Positions 16,295 through 25,698 are shown, counted from the stretch's first letter. The stretch: DNA of 64,000 nt from SpSt-398 sp033762195 (GCA_033762195.1 JANRLV010000129.1:1-64000), one strand, 5' to 3'. Notes: a model not told the origin generated them from the sequence alone. A program made the numbers and translations.

Positions 16295-17236
16295 TTATTT
16301 CCCGGCGCCGACCTGTTTCATCATCATGGCCTGGATCTGGCGCATGGTATTTTCCATGCCTTCGGGGCTTCCATCGAGGAAGATCACATTCCCTTTACCA
16401 TATTCGGCAAAATTCTTAATGGCTTCGGTCCACATGGAGAACAGGATCACGTTGGTATCGAGGTTGGCCTGTTTCATTTGTTCAGCAGCCTGGGTCATAC
16501 CTTCGGCTACTTCTTTACGGAAGAGGGCCACCCCCTGACCGCGTAAGCGGGCTGCTTCGCGTTCTGCTTCCGCGGCGATCTTGATGGCATTACCTTCGGC
16601 TTCGGCCGATTTGGTTTTGGTGATAAGGAGGGCCTGCCCTTCGTTCTCGGCGGCTGCTTTGAGGTTATTGCTCGCCACCACCTTGCTCATCGAATCCAGG
16701 ATGAGTTTATCAAAGGTGATATCGTTGATCTGAAGGTCAAGCAGATGATAACCCCAGGTTTCCAGTGTATGGTCGATCTCCGCTTTTACATATTCAACGA
16801 TCTCTTTGCGGAGGGCAAGGATCTCGGCTTGCTTTTTAGTCGCCACAAAGGAGCGGATATTTCCTTCGATGGTGCGGATCAGGGCCTGCATCAGGTCGCG
16901 ATCGGCAATGAATTTAAAGGCTACTTTCTTGATGGTCTCCTCGTCTGCATTTTGAACAGAGTAGAGCAACATGCTTTTGAAATATACATTGGCCTGATCG
17001 GCGGTGACTGCCTGAAATTCCAATTCCACGGAACGGTTCTGAATGGATATCTTCCGATACACTTTTTCCAGAAAAGGGATCTTAAAGCGGAGGCCGGGAG
17101 GTGCCACGCGGCGGTATTTACCAAAGAGCGTGATCACGCCAACGTACCCCTGATTTACGGTGAATAAACCACTAAAGAAGAATAAGACAAGGGCGAGAAG
17201 CCACCAATACGATGAGATATAATGTTCGATTCCCAT
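16295..17236 (-). CDS. SPFH/band-7 (stomatin/prohibitin-like) membrane protein
   Basis: About 313 residues from ATG 17236; GTG 17254 would add six residues. One N-terminal membrane helix (WWLLALVLFFFSGLF) is followed by an SPFH domain (about 30-190, VNQGYVGVITLFGKYRRVAPPG) and a coiled-coil rich in Ala, Glu and Arg (AEAEGNAIKIAAEAEREAARLRG). Such proteins build large membrane assemblies that scaffold proteases or organise microdomains. It follows pepT by 32 bp and ends at a terminator, so the two form a short operon. No NfeD-like protein or FtsH is adjacent, so the partner is unknown. Confidence 0.9.
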   Translation of the reverse strand: MGIEHYISSYWWLLALVLFFFSGLFTVNQGYVGVITLFGKYRRVAPPGLRFKIPFLEKVYRKISIQNRSVELEFQAVTADQANVYFKSMLLYSVQNADEETIKKVAFKFIADRDLMQALIRTIEGNIRSFVATKKQAEILALRKEIVEYVKAEIDHTLETWGYHLLDLQINDITFDKLILDSMSKVVASNNLKAAAENEGQALLITKTKSAEAEGNAIKIAAEAEREAARLRGQGVALFRKEVAEGMTQAAEQMKQANLDTNVILFSMWTEAIKNFAEYGKGNVIFLDGSPEGMENTMRQIQAMMMKQVGAGK

Positions 17237-17268
17237 TTGAAAAATATTTGACACAAGTTAACGAATCC

Positions 17269-18528
17269 CTACTCACCCGCTTCACTTCTTTTGGCACAAA
17301 TTTGCACCAGGTTGACCAGGGTTTCCACGCTTTTTTGCATGTCTTGTACACTCACATATTCATATTTCCCATGCAGGGCCATTTCCCCGGTAAAGATATT
17401 CGGGCATGGGAGTCCCATATAGGATAGTCGCGCCCCATCGGTACCGCCACGGATCGGCTCCGATATAGGTTCTATTCCCGCCTCCAGCATGGCTTCCCGG
17501 GCAAATTCCACCACCTGGGGATGCTGGTCGAGCACTTCGATCATATTGCGGTATTGTTCCCGGGCAGAAAACTCAGCGTTGGCGCCGGGAAAACGTTTTA
17601 GTGTTTCCAGTATCTTATCCTTGAGGTATTCCTGGTAGGCGGGCAATTTGGGTGTATGGTGGTCCCGGAGGATGAATTCCACCGTCGCTTTTTCTACGGT
17701 TCCCTGCATTTGCACCGGATGTACGAATCCATATCTTCCTTCCGTCGCCTCCGGCGCCAGTTCATCTTTGGGCAGAGAATCAATAAAGTGACTGGCTACT
17801 TTGAGGGCACTGACCATTTTATCCTTGGCATCGCCGGGATGCGCGCTGATGCCATGAAAGATCACGGTGGCGCCGTCGGCGGAAAAATTCTCATATTCAA
17901 GCGCCCCTCTTTCACCCCCATCCAGTGTATATCCAAAATCGGCCCCGAGTTTTTTCATATCCAGTTTATCCACTCCTTTTCCTATTTCCTCATCGGGGGT
18001 AAACAAAAGGCGAATCTTACCATGTGGAACGGAGGGATGGGAAATTAGATAAGCGGCGAGGTCCATAATGACAGCCACACCAGCCTTGTCATCCGCTCCC
18101 AGCAAGGTGGTACCGGATGCAGTGATAATATCCTCTCCAACTTTTTTGAGTAAATAGGGATGTTGTTTGGGTGAGATCACTACGGATGGATCATCGGGTA
18201 GTACGATATCACCACCATCGTATTGGCGGTGAAGGAGAGGTTTCACCCCGGTACCTGAACAATCGGGGGATGTATCCATATGCGCGCAAAAACAGATCAC
18301 AGGAACAGGCTTATTAACCGTGGGGGGAATGGTGGCAAAAACATATCCCCATTCATCCATTTGGACATCTACTGCCCCCATGGCTTTTAATTCCTCCACC
18401 AAAACCCGTCCAAGGTGCTTTTGTTTTTCGGTGGAAGGGAAGCTCTCAGAATGGGGGTCACTCTGCGTGTCGATCTGAACATACCGCATTAGTCTTTCAG
18501 CCACTGTATATTGATAGTCAAGGGACAT
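17269..18528 (-). CDS. pepT: Peptidase T (tripeptide aminopeptidase)
   Basis: 419 residues, full length for the M20B family. The two-zinc site is visible: CAHMDTSPDCSG, TTLLGADDKAGVA, the catalytic Glu pair in FTPDEEIGKG, an aspartate in YTLDGGERG and a late histidine in MALHGKYEYVSV. It releases N-terminal residues from tripeptides in the cytoplasm. The SPFH gene follows 32 bp downstream. A TATATTCG promoter-like box precedes it. Confidence 0.96.
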   Translation of the reverse strand: MSLDYQYTVAERLMRYVQIDTQSDPHSESFPSTEKQKHLGRVLVEELKAMGAVDVQMDEWGYVFATIPPTVNKPVPVICFCAHMDTSPDCSGTGVKPLLHRQYDGGDIVLPDDPSVVISPKQHPYLLKKVGEDIITASGTTLLGADDKAGVAVIMDLAAYLISHPSVPHGKIRLLFTPDEEIGKGVDKLDMKKLGADFGYTLDGGERGALEYENFSADGATVIFHGISAHPGDAKDKMVSALKVASHFIDSLPKDELAPEATEGRYGFVHPVQMQGTVEKATVEFILRDHHTPKLPAYQEYLKDKILETLKRFPGANAEFSAREQYRNMIEVLDQHPQVVEFAREAMLEAGIEPISEPIRGGTDGARLSYMGLPCPNIFTGEMALHGKYEYVSVQDMQKSVETLVNLVQICAKRSEAGE

Positions 18529-18545
18529 AGAGGAATTTTAGGGTT

Positions 18546-18553
18546 CGAATATA
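18546..18553 (-). promoter_or_regulatory. Promoter-like box TATATTCG before pepT
   Basis: TAnnTTCG variant of the -7 box, 17 bp upstream of the pepT ATG on the minus strand; no TTG at the expected distance. Confidence 0.4.
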
Positions 18554-18661
18554 CATGAATCCCTGTTTCCGCCCTGTATGAAAACAGCGCATTTATCAAA
18601 AACCGGGTGGATAAAAAATGAAAATGCCTTACCTTTTAGGTGAACCAAACCAACGATTAAC

Positions 18662-19204
18662 ATGAAAAAAATGCTCATTGGGGCCATCGTGGGAGGATTA
18701 CTCCTGATGGTCTGGCAAACACTTTCCTGGACAGTACTTCAACTTCACTACAAAGCCACAGAGTACACCCCCAAACAGGATACGATCCTGGCAATACTGG
18801 GGTCGCAATTAGAAAAAGACGGATCCTATTTTATGCCTGGCCATCCCAAAGATGCGTCCATGGAAGTAATGGAAAAAACAATGGCCGATGCCATAGGCAA
18901 ACCCTGGGCGCAGGTTAGTTATCATTCCAAATTGGAGGATAATATGACCATGAATATCATCAGAGGATTATTGGTTGACATTGTGTTAGCCTGGCTGCTT
19001 TGTTGGGGATTGTCCAAAATGAATGCACCCTCATTTTCCACTATATTACTTACCAGCCTGGGAGCGGGATTGATCGCCTTCTTAAATGGAATTTATACCA
19101 TGCATATCTGGTTCGAATCATTCGACCTGATGAATCACCTCGTCGATTCAGTTGTGAGTTGGGGATTGTGTGGGCTGTGGCTGGGATGGTGGTGGAGAAG
19201 ATAA
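18662..19204 (+). CDS. Conserved membrane protein, unknown function
   Basis: 180 residues. An N-terminal hydrophobic segment (MLIGAIVGGLLLMVWQTLSW) is followed by a loop of about 75 residues and two or three C-terminal helices (GLLVDIVLAWLLCWGLSK; SFSTILLTSLGAGLIAFLNG; WGLCGLWLGWWWRR). No catalytic motif is evident. I recognise the pattern of an uncharacterised Bacteroidota inner-membrane protein but cannot assign a family. It stands alone with a near-consensus TACCTTTT element about 30 bp upstream. Its stop codon is 2 bp from a 37-bp hairpin. Confidence 0.8.
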   Translation: MKKMLIGAIVGGLLLMVWQTLSWTVLQLHYKATEYTPKQDTILAILGSQLEKDGSYFMPGHPKDASMEVMEKTMADAIGKPWAQVSYHSKLEDNMTMNIIRGLLVDIVLAWLLCWGLSKMNAPSFSTILLTSLGAGLIAFLNGIYTMHIWFESFDLMNHLVDSVVSWGLCGLWLGWWWRR

Positions 19205-19206
19205 AA

Positions 19207-19290
19207 ACACGAATGAAGACGAATGACCCGAATTGCACGAATTTTTATTTATGAATTCGTGTAATTCGGGTCATTCGTCTTCATTCGTGT
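19207..19290. terminator. 37-bp hairpin of CGAAT repeats between convergent genes
   Basis: Arm 19207-19243 pairs with 19254-19290 over all 37 positions, with one G-T wobble, around a 10-nt loop. Each arm consists of roughly 10-base units (ACACGAATGA, AGACGAATGA, then CCCGAATTG). It lies 2 bp after the stop of the plus-strand membrane protein and 8 bp after the stop of the minus-strand FKBP gene, so it probably acts as a bidirectional terminator. It lacks the short GC stem and T-run of a classical one. Confidence 0.7.
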
Positions 19291-19298
19291 CATATATT

Positions 19299-19754
19299 CT
19301 ATGGCATCAAAATAATCGGGCTTCCCCCAACTATTTCTACCAATTCAATATCAAACACCAGTTCTTCGCCGGCGAGGGGATGATTGGCATCGAGAACCAC
19401 ATTCTCTCCTTCGATCTCGGCCACCCGAACCTGGAATTGTTCTCCGGATGCATTGTTCATTACCAAAGGCATTCCCACTTCTACTTCCATACCTTCCGGG
19501 AAACGGTCTTTGGGGAAATTGATCATCATATCGGGATTGCGGGGACCATAAGCATCGTCCACAGGAATGGTTACGGTTTTTTTGTCACCCACTACCATGC
19601 CCATCACCCCATTATCGAATCCTTTGATCACCATTCCACTGCCCACTTCAAATTCAAGGGGCTGGCGTCCCGCAGAACTATCGAAAGTTTCACCACTGGT
19701 TAATTTTCCATGATAGTGGACTTTCACCTTATCGCCACTCTTTACCTGTTGCAT
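19299..19754 (-). CDS. FKBP-type peptidyl-prolyl isomerase, SlyD-like
   Basis: 151 residues without a signal peptide, so cytoplasmic. An FKBP core (VKVHYHGKLTSGETFDSS, then GMVIKGFDNGVMGM) is interrupted by a SlyD-type insert-in-flap domain (about 70-130), which binds unfolded chains. Catalyses prolyl cis/trans isomerisation and acts as a chaperone. It lacks the histidine-rich tail of E. coli SlyD, so nickel handling is unlikely. A single gene with a TATTTTTG promoter box upstream. Confidence 0.93.
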   Translation of the reverse strand: MQQVKSGDKVKVHYHGKLTSGETFDSSAGRQPLEFEVGSGMVIKGFDNGVMGMVVGDKKTVTIPVDDAYGPRNPDMMINFPKDRFPEGMEVEVGMPLVMNNASGEQFQVRVAEIEGENVVLDANHPLAGEELVFDIELVEIVGGSPIILMP

Positions 19755-19771
19755 TTTTTGTTGTTTTTAGT

Positions 19772-19779
19772 CAAAAATA
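19772..19779 (-). promoter_or_regulatory. -7 box TATTTTTG upstream of the FKBP gene
   Basis: Perfect TAnnTTTG on the minus strand, 18 bp before the ATG. Confidence 0.5.
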
Positions 19780-19883
19780 AAGGCGGAAAGGTAGCCCATA
19801 ATTCCTAAATGCAACCAGGAAATATTTTAAGCCGTCTATATCAAATATTTAGTGAAATTGGGAAAAGTGAATTATGTTTAATC

Positions 19884-21110
19884 ATGAAACAGATCCTTGC
19901 CATACTTAGTCTTTTCGCCCTGCTAAACACCCCTGCCCTTTCCCAATCAGACAGGGTAATAGCAGGAGCAGAAAGGATACCGGTTTACCTCCCTATGCTG
20001 GAGGGTCGGACCGTTGGAATTTTTGCCAATCAAACCTCCATGGTTGGAAATACCCATTTGGTAGATACGTTGCAGAAATTAGGGGTCAAAATCGCCGCCA
20101 TTTTTGGCCCTGAACACGGGTTCAGGGGTAATGCCGATGCCGGTGAAAAAGTGGCTAATTATATTGATAAACAAACCGGTATTCCGGTCATCTCCCTTTA
20201 TGGCAGCAAAAGAAGGCCATCCGCAGAGGATGTGAAGGATATTGATATCCTGATCTTTGATATCCAGGATGTAGGCGTTCGGTTCTATACCTATATTTCC
20301 TCCCTGCAGGAATTTATGGAAGCAGCCTTTGAGTATGGAAAACCGCTGCTCCTGCTTGACCGGCCCAATCCCAACGGCCATTATGTGGATGGACCTGTAC
20401 TCGACCGCAAATTCCAGTCCTTTGTGGGAAAACAACCGGTACCTATCGTGTATGGCATGACGATCGCGGAATACGCTATGATGATCGCCGGGGAGAAATG
20501 GCTGAGTGAAAAAGCCAATGAGCGCTTTGATCATTACCGTACCGCTCAAAATTCACCTGATACCCCTTTTCATTTTCAGGTGATCAAATGCAAGAACTAT
20601 ACACACCAAACCCCTTATGAATTACCGGTAAGACCCAGCCCCAACCTGCCGGATATTCAATCCATACTCCTATACCCTTCCACCTGTTTCTTTGAAGGCA
20701 CCGTATTGAGTGAGGGACGGGGAACAGATAAACCTTTTCAGGTATTTGGACATCCGGCTTATCCAAATACCATGTACTCCTTTACTCCCAACCCCAATGA
20801 GGGAGCCAAGAGTTCCAAGCTATACGGACAGCTTTGTTACGGATGGAACCTTTCCGGTCCTGTAGCAGCTGTCAAAAAAGAAGTGGATAATAAGATCCAG
20901 TTAAAATGGATCATGGAGGCGTATCAGTTATTCCCGAAAAAAGACAGCTTCTTTATCCCTAATCAACATTTCAACCGCCTGGCCGGTAACGATATTTTGA
21001 TCCGGCAAATAAAAGAAGGTAAATCAGAAAAAGAGATCCGCGAAAGCTGGGAACCGGAACTATCAAAATTTAAAACACTCCGCAAGAAGTATCTGCTTTA
21101 CGAAGAATAG
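19884..21110 (+). CDS. Secreted NamZ-like exo-beta-N-acetylmuramidase (DUF1343)
   Basis: 408 residues from ATG 19884, chosen because it opens a signal peptide (MKQILAILSLFALLNTPALS); an earlier in-frame ATG at 19809 would only add unstructured leader. The DUF1343 signature is complete: GIFANQTSMV, FGPEHGFRG, SLYGSKRRPS, FDIQDVGVRFYTYISSL and LLDRPNPNG. The characterised member NamZ removes terminal MurNAc from peptidoglycan fragments. Together with the GH20 enzyme at 9317 it fits a periplasmic wall-recycling or scavenging role; the two are not adjacent. Monocistronic. Confidence 0.9.
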   Translation: MKQILAILSLFALLNTPALSQSDRVIAGAERIPVYLPMLEGRTVGIFANQTSMVGNTHLVDTLQKLGVKIAAIFGPEHGFRGNADAGEKVANYIDKQTGIPVISLYGSKRRPSAEDVKDIDILIFDIQDVGVRFYTYISSLQEFMEAAFEYGKPLLLLDRPNPNGHYVDGPVLDRKFQSFVGKQPVPIVYGMTIAEYAMMIAGEKWLSEKANERFDHYRTAQNSPDTPFHFQVIKCKNYTHQTPYELPVRPSPNLPDIQSILLYPSTCFFEGTVLSEGRGTDKPFQVFGHPAYPNTMYSFTPNPNEGAKSSKLYGQLCYGWNLSGPVAAVKKEVDNKIQLKWIMEAYQLFPKKDSFFIPNQHFNRLAGNDILIRQIKEGKSEKEIRESWEPELSKFKTLRKKYLLYEE

Positions 21111-21133
21111 CGATCTGTCAAATTCCCAAATGT

Positions 21134-21754
21134 TCAAATTAGGCGGCTCTGCGTAGCCATTCGTATCAAGGCCGCAATGTTTTTTGCTTCGAATTTTGCC
21201 AGCAGATTTTTTCGGTGGGTATCAACAGTAGATACACTGATAAACAATTTTTGAGCGATCTCATTATTGGTCATGCCTTCGGCGATCAGTTCCAGAATTT
21301 CCTTTTCCCGTCGGGTTAGTACCGGCACCGGGGTTTCGGCAGATTGGCGGAGAGATTGAGCCGCTTCCAGGCTCAGATAGAGTTTCCCCTTCATCACTTC
21401 CTGGATTCCTTCCAACAATTCTTCTTGCGAAGCATTTTTCAGGAGGTAACCGGAAGCTCCATTCTCCATCATTTTCTGTATAAAGCTCTGCTGGTTAAAG
21501 GTGCTTAGACCAAGAATAAAAACAGTCGGAAATTCCTTTTTTACTTCAGCACAAAGGTCTATTCCACTTTTATCGGGGAGATTGATATCCATCAGTACAA
21601 CATCTACTTCATTTTGTTTCAGGAAGGCAAGACAGGAAGAAGCTGTCATAGCATGCCCCACCCATTCGATCGAAGCATCGTGCTGGAGTAAGGATCGGAT
21701 TCCTTCCACGACCATATAGTGGTCATCCACAATAAATACTTTGGTCGGCATCAT
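21134..21754 (-). CDS. NarL/LuxR-family response regulator
   Basis: 206 residues. Receiver domain 1-125 with the acidic pocket (FIVDDHYMV) and phospho-acceptor D56 (LMDINLPDKSG). A C-terminal LuxR helix-turn-helix (about 145-206) shows LTRREKEILELIAEGMTNNEIAQKL, given here only as a landmark. It is encoded directly after its kinase with a 4-bp ATGA overlap, so they are a cognate pair. Targets are unknown; the nearest divergent genes are the cytolysin-like pair starting at 23863, a possible but unproven target. Confidence 0.95.
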   Translation of the reverse strand: MMPTKVFIVDDHYMVVEGIRSLLQHDASIEWVGHAMTASSCLAFLKQNEVDVVLMDINLPDKSGIDLCAEVKKEFPTVFILGLSTFNQQSFIQKMMENGASGYLLKNASQEELLEGIQEVMKGKLYLSLEAAQSLRQSAETPVPVLTRREKEILELIAEGMTNNEIAQKLFISVSTVDTHRKNLLAKFEAKNIAALIRMATQSRLI

Positions 21755-23688
21755 GAATTGATTTCAATATGAATGGATGTCCCTTTGCCAGGTTCAGATT
21801 GTACATCCCAGCGTCCTTTCAGATAACTGATCCGGCTTTGGATATTGGTCCAACCAATGCCCCTTGCCCCTTTGAGGATAAGTGGGTCAAACCCCTTGCC
21901 ATCATCTTCCACCGTGATGCTGGTTCCCTCTGCCGTATGACCCACCTGTACAATGGCTGTTCTTGCCGCGGCGTGTTTCATGGTGTTGTTCAACAATTCC
22001 TGAACAATACGATAGATCGTGATCGCAGTAGATTGTTCCCATTGCACCCCTTCCATACCAAAGGATTGATAGGTGACTGACAGAGCGCCTGATTGATTGA
22101 TATCATTGCAAAAATCACGCAGGGCCGTATCCAATCCAAATTTTAAGAGGGCTTCTGGCATCATGTTATGGGCCACCCGGCGCATTTCCTTTATTGAACT
22201 GTCCAGCATATCCATACTCCGCTCAAACGCCTGCTGGTTTTCGGGTGTCATGATCTGGTTTCCTTTCATGGTATTCAATGAGTATTTGATTCCGGATAAC
22301 ATTCCCCCCAAACCATCATGAAGGTCTTTGGCCAGGCGGCTTCTTTCCTGTTCCTCCCCTTTCAGTACAGCCTCTGTGGCCATGAGTTGCTTTTCGGTCT
22401 CCAATTCCTGGATGCGTTGCACCTGCAGGCGTTGCTTGTGCCGATAGTTAAGATAGAGCAGGAAGGAAATCAGCAAGAGTGCCACCGCTCCTCCGATCAG
22501 CATATAATTCAGTGTGGTTTTTTGCCGAATGCTGGCTTGCTGTAAGCGGATCTGATTATCCTTCCGTTCGGATTCATACTTCTTTTCCAGTTGCAGGGTG
22601 GTTTGCTGGATCAATTCGCCATTGAGGCTATCCCCCAGTATGGTTGAAGTACGCAGGGCCTCTTCTGCTTCCTGCACCCGGTGCATGGCAAAGAGAACAT
22701 TGGAGAGTGTCTCTAAGTTTCTACGGTGTTGTACCCGTTGTCCGGAGTGGGCAGTGATCTCGATGGCCTGGTCCATGTGCTTTTTAGCCAGCGGAAGATC
22801 ATTTTTCCATAAATAATAAATCGCCAATCCCCGATTAGCTATCGCCTCACTTTCCCTGGCCCCCATTTTTTGGCTAAGCTCAAGCGCTCTTTTAAAGTAG
22901 GGTTGAAGTTCATTATACTTATTGGTCTGAATCAGGCAATCACCCAGGTTGAGCATGCTCGTTGTTTCGATCTGCAGGTCGCCGATCTCTTTGCCCAGTG
23001 CCAGAGATTCCCTGAAATAGGAAACCGCTTTATCCAATTTACCAATATTCACATAGCTTAATCCAGTATTGCTCAGCGATAGCGCCAAGGTGTATTTATC
23101 ATTGGTATTCCTGAAATAGGCAATGGCACTTTCCCCCAGCTCGATGGCTTTATCATAGCGGTGCAACTCCATATACAATATCTGGAGGATGTCTTTTGAC
23201 CGGGCCTCCAACATCTCGTTTTTTAGCAGGGCAAACACCTTCTTGCCCTCTTCGTACTGAACGATAGCGCTATCATACATGCCAGCATACTGATAGGCCG
23301 TGCCGGTATTGAACAGGCATTTGGCCAGGTACTCGGTATTGTTGATCTGTCGCGCCAGTTCCACCGATCGAAGATTGAGCTGTATGGAAGAATCAAATCG
23401 CCCCTGCATATTGAGTACGAAGGTGTAATTGGTGATAAACCGGATCTCACCCAGTTTATAGCCGATCTTTTGACTGAGGTCTCTCGACTTTCGGTAATAC
23501 GCTTTGGCGGTTTCGGGATCATTGCCCTCATACTGTTGTCCGATATTGATGTAGAGAATTACCTTATTGGTGTCTTCCCTGGCGGCTGGCAATAGCCGCA
23601 ACAGGCTGTCCTTATTCATTAGCACCTGCCCTTGCGTGGTAAGACTGGTGATCCAAAAAAGACCCATGTATAGCAAAATCGACTTCAT
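21751..23688 (-). CDS. TPR-containing sensor histidine kinase (HisKA_3)
   Basis: 645 residues. Signal peptide or first helix at 1-20, then about seven TPR repeats in the periplasm (25-360). A membrane helix spans 394-413, followed by a short coiled-coil, a HisKA_3 dimerisation domain with the phosphorylated histidine H457 (LAKDLHDGLGGML) and a HATPase_c domain (QELLNNTMKHA; EDDGKGFDP; RGIGWTNIQSR). TPRs suggest it senses a protein or peptide. The layout is typical of Bacteroidota NarL-type systems. It is transcribed divergently from the cytolysin-like gene. Confidence 0.95.
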   Translation of the reverse strand: MKSILLYMGLFWITSLTTQGQVLMNKDSLLRLLPAAREDTNKVILYINIGQQYEGNDPETAKAYYRKSRDLSQKIGYKLGEIRFITNYTFVLNMQGRFDSSIQLNLRSVELARQINNTEYLAKCLFNTGTAYQYAGMYDSAIVQYEEGKKVFALLKNEMLEARSKDILQILYMELHRYDKAIELGESAIAYFRNTNDKYTLALSLSNTGLSYVNIGKLDKAVSYFRESLALGKEIGDLQIETTSMLNLGDCLIQTNKYNELQPYFKRALELSQKMGARESEAIANRGLAIYYLWKNDLPLAKKHMDQAIEITAHSGQRVQHRRNLETLSNVLFAMHRVQEAEEALRTSTILGDSLNGELIQQTTLQLEKKYESERKDNQIRLQQASIRQKTTLNYMLIGGAVALLLISFLLYLNYRHKQRLQVQRIQELETEKQLMATEAVLKGEEQERSRLAKDLHDGLGGMLSGIKYSLNTMKGNQIMTPENQQAFERSMDMLDSSIKEMRRVAHNMMPEALLKFGLDTALRDFCNDINQSGALSVTYQSFGMEGVQWEQSTAITIYRIVQELLNNTMKHAAARTAIVQVGHTAEGTSITVEDDGKGFDPLILKGARGIGWTNIQSRISYLKGRWDVQSEPGKGTSIHIEINS

Positions 23689-23825
23689 ATAGAAAAGTAG
23701 AGATAATACCTCATACTACAAATAAACAACCATGCAACCCCACCCCTTCTCCCCCTTTTCCATGATTTTTCTGTTTTTTAAAAATCTCCTGTTTTTAGGG
23801 GAGTGATTAGGGTTGCGCCCGGCTC

Positions 23826-23833
23826 TATTTTCG
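23826..23833 (+). promoter_or_regulatory. Promoter-like box TATTTTCG before the cytolysin-like gene
   Basis: TAnnTTCG variant of the -7 box, 29 bp before the ATG at 23863. It is in the right place for a leader of about 20 nt; no TTG at the ideal distance. Confidence 0.4.
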
Positions 23834-23862
23834 ACCCATCAATCACAAAAAATAAAAATAAA

Positions 23863-25560
23863 ATGAAAAAGACCTTAGCGTTGCTCCTTTTTATGGGAGC
23901 CATAGGAAATCTGGCCCAGGCCCAGTTTCAACGCGTATCAAAAACCCCGACCAAAGCAACCTCTCAGCCCATTAAGCAGGTGAAAAATCCGGCCGCCACA
24001 CCCAAAGTAATTGGCACGGTGATCAAGCCTGCCGGTAACTTCACCAATCCTACCCACGTATATACCCAACCCGATGGTGGGCGTTTATATACCACCATCC
24101 GTCAGAACCCCCAAAATGTCACCAACAACTTTGGTGGCGTAATTAAAGAAACCGTATCCGGTCGTACCGAACAAAACCAGGGAATGGACAATTGTGTCAG
24201 TGAGGTAAAGAACATCAACGCCCAAAGCCTGACCTTCATGAATGTCAACTACAATCAGCAGGCTATCCATATTTTCCCGGGGGCCATCTACTCCTTTACC
24301 AATTTCTTCTCCGGTAATTTCCGGCCATTGGAACAAGGACGTAACGCCATCACCATTGCTACAGACAACCTGGCGAACAGCACCGGCTCCACCTTTGAAG
24401 AGGTGACCAATCCGACCATGAACAACATCAACAGTAAGATCGCGACGCTGATCCGCCCATTTTCCACCACAACAGGAAGCGCGAATATCCAGTACCGCGT
24501 TTTTACATCGGATAATGATGCCGACCTCTCCATCAAGCTGTCTGCCGGTGGTGGTTATGCGGGTTTCAAAGCCTCTGGCGGTTTCAATATCAGCCAAACA
24601 GAAAAGAAATACTACCTCACTATAGACGCCATCAAGCCGTTGTATACTTTGACTACTTCCGTACCAGCAAGTGGCTTCTTTTCCGATAAAACCATCGAGG
24701 CCAATAACCCCAATCTGATGGTGATCAAGAGTGTGACCTATGGCGCCAGAGTATTGGCTAACCTGGAGATCACCGTTGTTACCAATAAAGACGATGTGGA
24801 TTTCAAAGCAAGTTTTGGCGCGGATAGTGGAAAAGGTGTTTCTGCCAATGCCTTTGCCACCTTCAACTACTTAAAAAGCAGTAAAGCGGCTTCTACCACG
24901 GCCAATGTGTATATCATTGGCGGCCCCATGAATACTACCATCCTTTCTACGGATAAACTGCAGACAGAGATCACCGATCTGCTTTCGAGGTGCAATTACC
25001 AAAGTGCCCAACCCATTTCCTATTCCTTTATGGACCTGAACGGGAATATCCTGGGTATTGAAACGGCCACTGATAAATTCACCGTCAGAAAATGCGTGCC
25101 CAAATCTTCCACCTACCGGCTCTCCACCGCCACTATTACGCTCTATACAGGTAAGGACAACAAGGAGCAAGGATCAAATGCCATTGCTGAACTGGTGAAT
25201 TCCAAAAACCTGATGGTAGCGGAGAATAATTTCAACAATATTGAATTCAAAAGCTCCAACGATATTGCCATGCATGTACGGTCAGGTGTAAACCCCGATG
25301 ACCTGCTTATGGAATCCTTCTCCAGTTCCGGCGGCTATGTAGATGTGTTTTTTGATCCCAAACCGATCTTCCTTGATTTTGACGCCTGGAATATCACCGG
25401 CGCTGTAATCACCTTGAATTTCATGGATCAAAATAACTCCATTGTGCAAAAACAGATCCAGTTCAATAACCTGGCCGTGTTAATGCAAAAAAATCAGCAA
25501 CGTCTTCGCCTGCCCTTTAATGGACTTTTCCAACCAGGTGGTGCGTTTATGCCGAACTAA
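23863..25560 (+). CDS. Cholesterol-dependent-cytolysin-like pore-forming protein
   Basis: 565 residues from ATG 23863 (signal peptide cleaved near AQA-Q; an earlier TTG-type start is rejected). Landmarks line up in order with thiol-activated cytolysins: FPGAI (139-143; YPGAL in the toxins), EKKYYLTIDAIKPLYTL (248-264), LMVIKSVTYGARVL (285-298; LMVSNVAYGR in the toxins), the VYIIGG strand (349-354) and PISYSFMDLNGN (384-395; PISYTSVFLKDN). These belong to domains 1-3, which form the beta-barrel pore. The C-terminal part (about 412-565) matches no CDC domain 4 that I recognise and lacks the tryptophan-rich undecapeptide and cholesterol-binding motif, as in the CDC-like proteins described from Bacteroidota. 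Target membrane and role (predation, competition, defence) are unknown. Confidence 0.8.
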   Translation: MKKTLALLLFMGAIGNLAQAQFQRVSKTPTKATSQPIKQVKNPAATPKVIGTVIKPAGNFTNPTHVYTQPDGGRLYTTIRQNPQNVTNNFGGVIKETVSGRTEQNQGMDNCVSEVKNINAQSLTFMNVNYNQQAIHIFPGAIYSFTNFFSGNFRPLEQGRNAITIATDNLANSTGSTFEEVTNPTMNNINSKIATLIRPFSTTTGSANIQYRVFTSDNDADLSIKLSAGGGYAGFKASGGFNISQTEKKYYLTIDAIKPLYTLTTSVPASGFFSDKTIEANNPNLMVIKSVTYGARVLANLEITVVTNKDDVDFKASFGADSGKGVSANAFATFNYLKSSKAASTTANVYIIGGPMNTTILSTDKLQTEITDLLSRCNYQSAQPISYSFMDLNGNILGIETATDKFTVRKCVPKSSTYRLSTATITLYTGKDNKEQGSNAIAELVNSKNLMVAENNFNNIEFKSSNDIAMHVRSGVNPDDLLMESFSSSGGYVDVFFDPKPIFLDFDAWNITGAVITLNFMDQNNSIVQKQIQFNNLAVLMQKNQQRLRLPFNGLFQPGGAFMPN

Positions 25561-25583
25561 GATTACAATTTGGAGATTCGGGA

Positions 25584-25698
25584 TTTACCGCAGAGAACAA
25601 GAGGACGCAGAGTTACGCAGAGGTATTATTGATTATTTATACTTATTCCTACATAATTTCTCAGCGTAAATCCGCGTCCTCTTGTTCTCTGCGGTAAA
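25584..25698. repeat. Long inverted repeat of 9-bp GCAGAG units
   Basis: Arms 25584-25622 and 25660-25698 (39 nt each, three mismatches, first 25 positions identical) flank a 37-nt AT-rich centre. Each arm is built of 9-base units (ACCGCAGAG, AACAAGAGG, ACGCAGAGT, TACGCAGAG). It lies between the cytolysin-like gene and the following secreted-protein gene and could terminate or attenuate transcription between them. Confidence 0.85.
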
